From NCBI GenBank assembly GCA_024641705.1, contig JAHECO010000030.1, forward strand, positions 1 to 47,682: a DNA stretch of 47,682 nucleotides, written 5' to 3'. This stretch comes from Candidatus Kryptoniota bacterium (lineage in GTDB: Bacteria; Bacteroidota; Ignavibacteria; Kryptoniales; JAKASW01). The position numbers and the translations under genes were made by a program. Positions 26,231 through 33,780 of the stretch are shown piece after piece. The notes beneath the pieces were generated by a model that saw only the letters and a list, made by a program, of their open reading frames with translations, did not search any database and had not been told where the DNA came from. Position 1 is the first letter of the stretch. Each line of letters opens with the position of its first letter.

Positions 26231-28222
26231 CTACTTTTTCTCCAGCACAACCGGCTCCCCTTCTGCCTTGCTTATGCCGTAGAAGAACTGTTCGGTTTCT
26301 TCGTAGCGCTTAACCGGAAGTTGTCTGGCTTCTGACGAAAAAACAGCATCAAAGAGAAGCCGGGACGGCTCCCCGGCCGAATATGAAGATGAGAATTGAA
26401 AATCGGGGGTCGCCAGCTGCACCTCCCGCGGAAGAGCCTTCACGACAAGGTTTGAGTCCGAGAATGTGTATTCCACCCTCTTCCGCAAGATGTACGGATA
26501 ATCGAACTCGACCGGATATTTCCGGTCGCGCGAGGAAAGCCACCCGAAATTTCCCATGACGGGCAATGGGTCACCGTATAGTACGTAGCGGTCTCCCTTG
26601 CTCTGCAGCACGTTCGGGACTTCGAAATCGAATGTCACGGTGAAGTAATACTGCAGCGAATCGACCGGGCTCATGGAGTAACTCGTCAGATGCGAATACT
26701 CAAAGTTGTTCCTTATCAGTGACTGGCAGTATTCACGCACGTTGTCCGAATCTGCATAGGCAAAGGCGTTCCGCATCACGAGGTCGTCTTCCCCTTCGAA
26801 CCGCATGATCACGTGGAACCTTCCCTCAGATCCGGGCCCGACTTCCGCTCGAATATCCATCACGATGCCGTTGCTCCAGGCTTGCGACGAGGGGATCATT
26901 TCAAGGACGGCTGTCCCGGAATCGCTGATTACCAGGGCGATCGCTCCTTCGTCATCTGGCGGGATCATCCCCAGCCTGCAATACAATACGGCAGGATCGA
27001 GCCAGAAGACGGTCCCGATCGAATCCGTTGCCCTGACAATTACATGGTTGAACTGCCAGCAGGGGAATTCGGGGTCGACAGTGCCCTGCGACCGTGTGAC
27101 GAGGAGAGCCGGTTCCGCCGTTACGCCGGCAGCTCTCAAGAGAGCGATCATCAGGATTGCGAGATCCTTGCCGTCGCCGTACTGACTGTATAGAACCGTC
27201 GACGGGTAATCAGGGACAAGGTTGCCGCTCCCGGCACTGTCGGGGCCGTACTGAATTCCCTCCATGTACCGGTAGATACTTGCGATCTTCCCGACCTCCG
27301 TTGAGTCACCTGCGGTAAGCGTATCGGATTCGCCCCTCGTTGAATCGTCTACGTAGAGGCTCGGTTTGAACAGACCGTTGTAATACCAGTCGGACACGTC
27401 GTCCCAGGTTTTCCAATCCGTGGGGGCAAACTGTACATACCCTTTATACATGTCTGCGGCAGGCATTTGCGGTTCCGGGCTAAACGCAAGTATGCTGTCC
27501 AGCTCCCACGTGAAAGTATCTTCGAAATTCAGGACCAGGCCTACCTGACTGAAATGACTGTTAAAGGAGGGCCTGCCGATATCGCGATGATTATAAGTCT
27601 TGAAATTCCATTCCCACTCCCCGGCACTGTCCGGCAGGTCGGAGAACATAGAGGCCGGAACCGTGATAGTGTATATACTCTTCATCACGGGAATGTCGCG
27701 CTGGAAATCCCACTCACCCGAAGGGAAAGGCCGGTCGTCTTCTTCCTCGCAAATGTATTCGACTATCGAACCTCTTTTTACCTCAGGAAATGTGAAATGG
27801 ATTCTCTGTCGGTCGGCGTAGAAGACCGCTCCTTTTCCCCATTCACCCGATCCCAAATAGAAATCATCGGGGTTCATTTCGATCACCAGACCGTTCGGTT
27901 CGATTGTCCGCGCTTTTATTCTAAGAAGCGACACCCCTTCGTTGAGCGGGATGTCGACGGATGCCTCGGCATCCATGTTCGCGAAGATCTTTTTCACACT
28001 GCGGATCGTCCTTATGATTCGGTAACCGTAATCCTTATCGGGCACCATCCTCACATCAGTCTTGTCGAGAATGATGACGGCACTCGCGCCCGGGTAATCC
28101 GACTGAGCGGGGGATTTCCTGACACCGAGTTCATTCCTGAGTGCAGAGAGGTCCTCGAAAGGCAGACTCGCACAGGATGCAAACAGAAATACGGACGAGA
28201 TGACGACTATTGCCTTGATCAT
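26231..28222 (-). CDS. DUF3857/transglutaminase-like lipoprotein lacking the catalytic Cys
   Basis: A 663 aa lipoprotein, starting at ATG 28222 where a lipoprotein leader (FLFASC lipobox) begins; an in-frame ATG at 28258 adds 12 residues with no clear purpose. Order: lipid anchor, DUF3857 beta-domain (about 40-255), transglutaminase-like core (about 310-415), C-terminal beta-rich domain similar to DUF2569-linked proteins of this group. In the core the His (FNHVIVRA) and Asp (LDPAVLY) are kept, but the usual Cys position reads YGDGKD, a Gly (codon 27172-27170). It is therefore probably not an active thiol enzyme and more likely binds peptide or glycan. It is a tandem paralog of the frameshifted gene at 23835-25821, which keeps the Cys. 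Confidence 0.87.
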   Translation of the reverse strand: MIKAIVVISSVFLFASCASLPFEDLSALRNELGVRKSPAQSDYPGASAVIILDKTDVRMVPDKDYGYRIIRTIRSVKKIFANMDAEASVDIPLNEGVSLLRIKARTIEPNGLVIEMNPDDFYLGSGEWGKGAVFYADRQRIHFTFPEVKRGSIVEYICEEEDDRPFPSGEWDFQRDIPVMKSIYTITVPASMFSDLPDSAGEWEWNFKTYNHRDIGRPSFNSHFSQVGLVLNFEDTFTWELDSILAFSPEPQMPAADMYKGYVQFAPTDWKTWDDVSDWYYNGLFKPSLYVDDSTRGESDTLTAGDSTEVGKIASIYRYMEGIQYGPDSAGSGNLVPDYPSTVLYSQYGDGKDLAILMIALLRAAGVTAEPALLVTRSQGTVDPEFPCWQFNHVIVRATDSIGTVFWLDPAVLYCRLGMIPPDDEGAIALVISDSGTAVLEMIPSSQAWSNGIVMDIRAEVGPGSEGRFHVIMRFEGEDDLVMRNAFAYADSDNVREYCQSLIRNNFEYSHLTSYSMSPVDSLQYYFTVTFDFEVPNVLQSKGDRYVLYGDPLPVMGNFGWLSSRDRKYPVEFDYPYILRKRVEYTFSDSNLVVKALPREVQLATPDFQFSSSYSAGEPSRLLFDAVFSSEARQLPVKRYEETEQFFYGISKAEGEPVVLEKK

Positions 28223-28449
28223 ATCCAGATAAATGCCGGAAACTCTGGCGCGAGCCATCCGGGGGCTCGCGGCGGATCAATCGGTGAAACAAAGTTAAAC
28301 CAGCGTGACAGCCCAAGCAAACCTTCTCCGTATGAAGTCGTGCGATGACAAGCCCCTGTTAGCCGGTCCACTTTCCCCTTCTCTTTCCGCCCTCCGTCAA
28401 ACACGTTACGGGAACCAGCGCATTTCCCCCCGGCCGCCCGGCTGCTCGG

Positions 28450-28698
28450 TCAGTAAAACATTTCGTTCATCTCGCCAACGACGGTCATCTGAGCCCTCAG
28501 TTCCTCCAGCTGGGCGGTCAATTGTTCCTTGTGATCCCGCTCCATTTTTGCCAACGAGAGGAAAAAATCTCTGACCCTCGTATCGCACGCAAGCCCGGCA
28601 GCGTGAAGATACTTTTCCTCCGATTCGATCTCACTCTCGATAGCCTCTTCGAGGATCGAGATCAGGGTCTGTCTGATTTCCGGTTCGCCTTTCACCAT
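28450..28698 (-). CDS. Small ferritin-like (rubrerythrin-type) protein
   Basis: An 82 aa two-helix protein with the ferritin-like pattern: helix 1 has EEAIESEIESEEKYLHAA, helix 2 has SLAKMERDHKEQLTAQLEEL. Glu in the first helix and the ExxH of MERDHKE could form half of a di-iron site, so it would act as a dimer. The start is ATG 28698, with AAGGAGGT at ideal spacing inside the end of the upstream korB gene; a longer in-frame ATG at 28728 has no such site. It is the last gene of the Kor operon. Members of this group occur in anaerobes and may bind iron or scavenge peroxide near oxygen-sensitive Fe-S enzymes; this role is inferred from context. Confidence 0.75.
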   Translation of the reverse strand: MVKGEPEIRQTLISILEEAIESEIESEEKYLHAAGLACDTRVRDFFLSLAKMERDHKEQLTAQLEELRAQMTVVGEMNEMFY

Positions 28699-28708
28699 AA
28701 CGACCTCC

Positions 28709-30055
28709 TTAAATTCCCCCGACAACATGTTCTATTATAGAGAGAAGTTCTTCCGGCTTCTTCTGCATTGCGGCGATATCCTGAAACGCAAGTATCGGAA
28801 GTATACTCGTCGATTTGACGGCAGTGAGTATTCCCGCGAAGGCCGCTCCGGCAGGCATGTATCTCTTCCTGAGCGGCAACTCCACCACCTTCCCTGAACA
28901 TTTGGGCAAAGACAGGGTGTTGTCGCAGATGATCAGGGTGTCGGCGTTCGCCTTCTCGAACATCCCCTTCGCAGCCAGTTCCCTGACACCGTCCTCGGAA
29001 ACCGCGACAATCACGTCGGGCATATCGATGCCCGTATAGTAGATCTCATCACGCGAGAGCACGATCTCGGACAGCGAGAAGCCGGTTCCCTGGGTGACCG
29101 GGTTATCGTTCTTCTGAGTGGCATTGGCGCCTGAAAGGACCGCTGCCTGCATAAGCATGTACGATGCGAACTGGACACGCTCTCCCGCGGTCCCGGCTAT
29201 GACAAAGCCGACTCTCTTTTCCAGGGTGTTCTGATACCTGGGTTCAATTCCGGACGACTTCACAACGGGCGCCGGCTGGACCGATTTTGTCTTGTAAGCC
29301 TCTCCGAACTCCATCCTGTCACGGCGGTTCACGAGTACACCCAATTCGGCTATCGAGCCGGGATCGACCTCTTCGAGCTTGTTGCCGCGGATCTTATTGC
29401 CGCGAACCGCGTACTCCGTACAGAGTTCGAGTACCTCGACGAGCGCGAAACCGGGATGAGCAATCGCCTCCGCAATCGTATCTGCGAGATCCGGATCCGT
29501 CGCCGTCTTTCTCGCGAGAAACCCGGCATTTGCCCCCTTTAGAACGGCAGGCATGTCTATCGGCGGTATTATGTTTCCGCCGGGGGTCGTTGCCGTGATA
29601 AAACGAAGCGGCGAAAAACTGGAGTTCTGTCCTCCCGTCATTCCGAAAAGAAAGTTGTTGTAGAGGATGACGGTCACGTCGACGTTCATCTGGGCAGCGT
29701 TGACGAGATGGAGGAGCCCTATCATGGCGCCGCCGTCTCCGATGACTACGAGGTTCTTCAGCTTCGAATCGGCGAGTATGGAATCGGCTATCTCGACACC
29801 TGTCGCGAATGCGGTGGACCTTCCGTGCGTCGTATGGAACGAATGCACGCCCTCGAACAGCGTGTCGACGAGCCCGACGCACCCGATGTCGCTCGTAATG
29901 TTGACGCGCCGGGGTTCGAGATCCAGTTTAACAAGCGCGGCGTTTATCGCGTTCGTTATGTGATGGTGGCCGCAGCCTTTGCAGAAGGGAAATTTGGCGT
30001 CAACCTTCAGGAACGTTCTGTTTATCTTCGAGCTGTGAGCCGCAATTTCGGACAT
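28709..30055 (-). CDS. 2-oxoacid:ferredoxin oxidoreductase, fused beta-gamma subunits
   Basis: A 448 aa fusion. Residues 1 to about 270 are the TPP-binding beta subunit: CKGCGHHH near the N-terminus, TSDIGCVGL, the TPP/Mg motif GDGGAMIGLLHLVNAA and ILYNNFLFGMTGGQ. From about 280 on is the gamma subunit (RVGFVIAGTAGERVQFASYM, then QAAVLSG and GFSLSEIVLSRDEIYYTGID). Beta and gamma are usually separate proteins in KorABC and PorABCD enzymes. With the alpha subunit just upstream (stop 8 bases before) it makes a complete two-polypeptide enzyme that interconverts a 2-oxoacid plus CoA with acyl-CoA, CO2 and reduced ferredoxin. 2-oxoglutarate is the likeliest substrate, but branched-chain 2-oxoacids cannot be excluded. 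Confidence 0.9.
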   Translation of the reverse strand: MSEIAAHSSKINRTFLKVDAKFPFCKGCGHHHITNAINAALVKLDLEPRRVNITSDIGCVGLVDTLFEGVHSFHTTHGRSTAFATGVEIADSILADSKLKNLVVIGDGGAMIGLLHLVNAAQMNVDVTVILYNNFLFGMTGGQNSSFSPLRFITATTPGGNIIPPIDMPAVLKGANAGFLARKTATDPDLADTIAEAIAHPGFALVEVLELCTEYAVRGNKIRGNKLEEVDPGSIAELGVLVNRRDRMEFGEAYKTKSVQPAPVVKSSGIEPRYQNTLEKRVGFVIAGTAGERVQFASYMLMQAAVLSGANATQKNDNPVTQGTGFSLSEIVLSRDEIYYTGIDMPDVIVAVSEDGVRELAAKGMFEKANADTLIICDNTLSLPKCSGKVVELPLRKRYMPAGAAFAGILTAVKSTSILPILAFQDIAAMQKKPEELLSIIEHVVGGI

Positions 30056-30063
30056 TGATCCCC

Positions 30064-31197
30064 CTAGTTCCTTGATAGAACAGCTTCTTCTATTTCACTC
30101 GGCGTAATCATCCTGCCGACGCCGTTGACACCCAGTATCTTCTTTCCCGGAAAGAGCCGCGCGATCTGGCTGCGATAGAGGCCCGTCATGTTCTCTTCAA
30201 CAACGACGATCTTCCCGGCCTTCCCGGCCGCGGCCGTGACCTCTTCTTCGGGTATCGGAAAGAGGGTCTTCAGGTTACAGAAAGCTACCCGTTCGCCTTT
30301 CTTCCGCAGCTCCGCCACTGCCTGCCGGGAAGTACGGGCACTGATACCGTAACTCAGTATCATCGTCTCCGGCTTTTCACCCGGATCGATTTCCAGCGTC
30401 GTGATATCATGCGCTCTTGCCGCAACTTTTTCCTGCAGATGCCTCAGGACCTCGAGCGTCTCGGGAGAATTCTTCTGCAGGCGCCCCGTCATATCGTGAG
30501 CGGAACCGGTCACGGTGACTTTCTCTTCACCACCTATCGGCGCGAACGCCGGCACGTCGTCCCGCTGCACGAAGGAGTATGTCCTGAAAGTCTCACCATC
30601 GCTTCGCGCAAACAGCTCCCGCTCGACATTTTCAGGAGTCGGGAGCGAGGAGTAGTCGATGTTCTCGGAGGTCATCGCAACTTCTTTGTCTGTAAGGAGA
30701 ATCACCGGGGTCCGGAGCTTCTCGGCGACGTTGAAGGAATGTATCGTCAGCTCATATGCCTCGGCGGGAGTTGAGGGGGAAAACACCGGGATGGTATAGC
30801 CCCCGGCAATGGAGTTCCCGACGAAGAGTACGTCGCCCTGGCCCCCCTGAGTGGCACCGCCGGTGCTCGGCCCGAGCCGCTGGACAAGAGCTATGACCAG
30901 AGGCGTCTCTGTCATGACGGCATATTGAACGGTCTCCACCATGAGCGAGAAGCCCGGCCCGGAGGTAGCCGTCATCGCCTTGTAGCCACGCTGCGAGGCG
31001 CCGACACAGAAAGCAAGCGCCGACATCTCGTCGGGCGAGCTGACGGCGACGTCGCCTCGTTTAGGGAGTTCGTTGATCATGAACTTGTAAATTCCCGACG
31101 CGGGCGTTATCGGATAGCCGGCAAAGAACCTGCACCCGGCCGCAACGGCCCCTTCGCCGATCATTTGATTACCGTTTCTTATCTTGAATAGAGACAT
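30064..31197 (-). CDS. 2-oxoacid:ferredoxin oxidoreductase alpha subunit
   Basis: A 377 aa KorA/VorB-type alpha subunit. The N-terminal pyrimidine-binding domain has NGNQMIGEGAVAAGCRFFAG followed by YPITPAS, and SSPDEMSALAFCVGAS; SGPGFSLMVE and QRLGPSTGGAT are family landmarks. The C-terminal transketolase-like domain ends with KIVVVEENMTGLYRSQ. GGAGGATGG precedes the ATG. It is cotranscribed with the beta-gamma fusion and the ferritin-like gene. It lies downstream of the separate Por operon, from which it is divided by a 315-base gap, so it may have its own promoter there. Confidence 0.91.
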   Translation of the reverse strand: MSLFKIRNGNQMIGEGAVAAGCRFFAGYPITPASGIYKFMINELPKRGDVAVSSPDEMSALAFCVGASQRGYKAMTATSGPGFSLMVETVQYAVMTETPLVIALVQRLGPSTGGATQGGQGDVLFVGNSIAGGYTIPVFSPSTPAEAYELTIHSFNVAEKLRTPVILLTDKEVAMTSENIDYSSLPTPENVERELFARSDGETFRTYSFVQRDDVPAFAPIGGEEKVTVTGSAHDMTGRLQKNSPETLEVLRHLQEKVAARAHDITTLEIDPGEKPETMILSYGISARTSRQAVAELRKKGERVAFCNLKTLFPIPEEEVTAAAGKAGKIVVVEENMTGLYRSQIARLFPGKKILGVNGVGRMITPSEIEEAVLSRN

Positions 31198-31512
31198 CCA
31201 TCCTCCGGCGGTTCAGGAATAACAGATACGCATCCCTCCCTCAAATGACCTGTTCTACGCAAAGAGAGACCGCGCAATCGTCTCTCGCAAAGACGCAAAG
31301 CTCGCAAAGAAAGATAAATCCTTTTCTCTCGGTCGCTTTGCGTAAGCAGGGTTCTCACGAGTAAAGGAGTCCCAATCGGAATATTCATAAACCATTCACA
31401 AATCTACGATAATTCGTGACAACTCGTTCTCAGTCATTACACCGCAGAAAACGTCCCATGTTATGCGAGACAATATTGCGAGGCTTCCACCGGTGCAGGC
31501 AAAATCGATGTC
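31198..31512. other. Gap between the two oxidoreductase operons, mostly repeat
   Basis: 315 bases holding one dispersed repeat (31257-31343) and, after it, about 170 bases without a recognisable gene. A TAGATTTG on the minus strand (31406-31399) resembles a Bacteroidota -7 element, but I see no matching upstream element at the right spacing and do not call it. Confidence 0.5.
31257..31343. repeat. Dispersed near-palindromic repeat, copy 4 (CGCAAAG type)
   Basis: An 87-base intergenic element with ends ACGCAAAGAGAGACCG and CGGTCGCTTTGCGT, an almost perfect inverted repeat. The interior has TCGCAAAG, ACGCAAAG, CTCGCAAAGAAAG units on the left-centre. Same family as the copies at 9491 and 13106. 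Confidence 0.87.
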
Positions 31513-32490
31513 TTAAGATGTGGCTCCTTTGCGACTTTGCGACTTTGCGAGAATAACTTTCGCTGCTTTTGAAGCTACTCTGCTCTCTGGTTGATGCAAG
31601 TGTTGTTCAGGAGCCAATTTCCTTACGAGCCTTTCCCACTCTTCGTCGACATAAGTCTGAATCTGTTCGATCTGCTTCTCCCCAAGGTGCCGGAACCTCC
31701 CCTGCATTTTGATGTAATCCGTGACGGGAGTTCCAGCCGGTTCTCTGGAGAGCCTGTAATCAACACCGTTGAATATCTCGAGAAGCGGAAAGACTTTGCT
31801 TTCTATAGCCATTCGCGAAATCTTTATAGAATCTTCCGGCTCGAACTTCCATCCCGGAGGACATGGAGAAAATACATGAATAAAACGGAAGCCGTGTATG
31901 TCGTGTGCCTTTTGAATTTTCGCGATCATATCGTCCGGGTAAGCGACGCTGGCAGTCGCAAGATAAGGTATACGATGAGCCGCAAGGATTTCCACCATGT
32001 TTTTCTTGTTCTCGGCCTTCGGCGACTCCGCAGGTGTGGTCGTGGTCCAGGCGCCGAAAGGCGTCGCGGAGCTCCTCTGTATGCCCGTGTTCATGTAAGC
32101 TTCATTATCGTAGCAGATGTACATGAAATCTTCATTCCGCTCGGCGGCTCCGGATAAGGCCTGGAAGCCGATATCGAAAGTCCCCCCGTCGCCCGCGAAG
32201 GCAACGACCGTGGTCTCATGGTCTCCCTGCGACTCGAGCCCCGCTTTGATACCGCACGCCGTCGAAGCGGCAGTTTCAAACGCGGTGTGGAACACCGGCA
32301 CGCCCGCCGCCGAATAAGGCACAGGCCCGTCTATAACGGACCAGCAGCAGGCCGGTATCACGACGACAGTCTTTCTTCCGAGCGCCTTCAGGAGATAACG
32401 CATCGTCAGAGTACCGCCGCATCCCGGGCACGCGAAATGGCCCGGTGCCAGGATCTCTTCGGGAGGCAATTGAAATTTTATCTGTCCCAT
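31513..32490 (-). CDS. porB: Pyruvate/2-oxoacid:ferredoxin oxidoreductase beta subunit
   Basis: A 325 aa TPP-binding beta subunit of the PorB/PadI type. It has FACPGCG (19-25) for the 4Fe-4S cluster, PACCWSV, the TPP/Mg motif AGDGGTFDIGFQALSGAAER, YDNEAYMNTGIQRSSATP and the C-terminal cluster cysteine in VFSPCPPGW. AAGGAG upstream of the ATG overlaps the end of porA, giving tight coupling. The last dozen residues (AKSQSRKGATS) are encoded by three tandem CGCAAAGT-like units that match the dispersed repeat family, so the original C-terminus appears to have been replaced or extended by repeat DNA. Confidence 0.92.
   Translation of the reverse strand: MGQIKFQLPPEEILAPGHFACPGCGGTLTMRYLLKALGRKTVVVIPACCWSVIDGPVPYSAAGVPVFHTAFETAASTACGIKAGLESQGDHETTVVAFAGDGGTFDIGFQALSGAAERNEDFMYICYDNEAYMNTGIQRSSATPFGAWTTTTPAESPKAENKKNMVEILAAHRIPYLATASVAYPDDMIAKIQKAHDIHGFRFIHVFSPCPPGWKFEPEDSIKISRMAIESKVFPLLEIFNGVDYRLSREPAGTPVTDYIKMQGRFRHLGEKQIEQIQTYVDEEWERLVRKLAPEQHLHQPESRVASKAAKVILAKSQSRKGATS
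31527..31550. repeat. Short tandem array of CTTTGCGA units at the porB 3' end
   Basis: Three 8-base units (CTTTGCGA) in tandem, inside the end of the porB reading frame. The unit matches the core of the dispersed repeat copies 180 bases downstream on the minus strand (31257-31343). Confidence 0.85.
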
Positions 32491-32493
32491 GGA

Positions 32494-33780
32494 TCATACT
32501 CCTTCCGATTTCTTCTGCCCGCCGGGATTTTGCGGCAGCGGGTGCTCAGGCTGTTTGGCAGATTTGCTCTTGAGACCTATCCAGATCGTCTCACTCTCGG
32601 GTTCGTCGTGATTGAGCAGGTATGAAAAGATCTCTTTGATAGTCTCCGGCGTAATATCGCGCCCGCCCAGCCCCGCGATAAACCCGAAGAGGGGCGGCCT
32701 GACAGGCGCGTTGTAAAGCACAGCCTTTGTTTCCTGATAGATAATTCCCGTCGCACCGAACGAAACGTTCCTGTCCATGATGCCGATCTTTTTCACCCTT
32801 CCGGCGATCGCACGGATCTCGTCCACGGGGAACGGTCTGAATGCTCTGACCTTCACAAGGCCTACGGGGAATCCCATGCTTCTAAGCTCGTCAACGGCAA
32901 TGCGTGCCGTGCTGACGGCAGTCGCGGAAGTCATCAGGACGATCTCCGCATCTTCGGTACAATACTCTTCGACCAGGCCGCCGTACGACCGCCCGAACTT
33001 CTCGGCAAATTCCGAATCGACATCCCGGATCACCGCCCGCGCGTCTTCCATCGCACTGTACAGTTTGTATCGCATTTCCATGTATGCGTCGGGTCCGATC
33101 AGAGCTCCGAACGCCTTCGGGTCTGCAGTGTCGATCCTGAACGACGGCTTGCGGGCCGGGAGGAACTCGTCAACGAGCTCCTGTTTGGGAATCGCGACGG
33201 GCTCGGACGTGTGGCTGAGCACGAACGCGTCGAGGTTGATCATAATGGGAAGAGATACAGTCTCGGCAATCTTGTAAGCCTGGAGCACCGTGTCCATTAC
33301 CTCCTGGTTACTCTCGGCATAGAATTGAAGCCAGCCTGTGTCGCGCTGAGAAAGGCTATCATTGTGATCGACATATATGGACCACGGAGGTGCCATTGCG
33401 CGGTTAACGTTCACCATGACGATCGGCAGCCTGCTCCCTGCGGCCCAGTGGAGAAGTTCATGCATGAGCGCCAGCCCCTGCGAGGACGTGGCGGTGAAAG
33501 CCCTCGCGCCGCTTATCGAGGAGCCGATGCAGCAAGCCATGGCGGAGTGTTCCGATTCCACCTTTATGAACTTGGCCGCGAGGTCGCCCTGGCTTACGAT
33601 CTCGGACAGCTTCTCGACCACACTCGTCTGTGGAGTGATAGGATATGCCGCGATCACCTGGACGCGTGCCAGCTTCACGGCGTATGACGCCGCATGTGTG
33701 CCTTCGATTACGAGGACTTTATCGACGGAGGGATGCAGCAAGCCGCCGTTCCCGCTGTTGTTGCCGTTCTTGCCGTTCAT
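32494..33780 (-). CDS. porA: Pyruvate/2-oxoacid:ferredoxin oxidoreductase alpha subunit
   Basis: A 428 aa alpha subunit of the PorA/PadG type. Landmarks: VIEGTHAASYAVKLARVQV, AYPITPQTSVVEKLSE, KVESEHSAMACCIGSSISGA, ATSSQGLALMHELLHWAAG, RAMAPPWSIYVDHNDSLSQR and GLVKVRAFRPFP. The DHNDSLSQRD motif is that of pyruvate and phenylglyoxylate enzymes rather than 2-oxoglutarate enzymes. Its ATG overlaps the stop of the GltD-like gene (ATGA at 33780-33777) and it ends three bases before porB. With porB, porC and the fused GltD/ferredoxin protein it forms one complete enzyme. Confidence 0.92.
   Translation of the reverse strand: MNGKNGNNSGNGGLLHPSVDKVLVIEGTHAASYAVKLARVQVIAAYPITPQTSVVEKLSEIVSQGDLAAKFIKVESEHSAMACCIGSSISGARAFTATSSQGLALMHELLHWAAGSRLPIVMVNVNRAMAPPWSIYVDHNDSLSQRDTGWLQFYAESNQEVMDTVLQAYKIAETVSLPIMINLDAFVLSHTSEPVAIPKQELVDEFLPARKPSFRIDTADPKAFGALIGPDAYMEMRYKLYSAMEDARAVIRDVDSEFAEKFGRSYGGLVEEYCTEDAEIVLMTSATAVSTARIAVDELRSMGFPVGLVKVRAFRPFPVDEIRAIAGRVKKIGIMDRNVSFGATGIIYQETKAVLYNAPVRPPLFGFIAGLGGRDITPETIKEIFSYLLNHDEPESETIWIGLKSKSAKQPEHPLPQNPGGQKKSEGV

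Noticed and set aside
31257-31550. Possible CRISPR-like array of CGCAAAG units
   Set aside because: Units are 8-12 bp, degenerate and without spacers of constant length; no cas genes are present.
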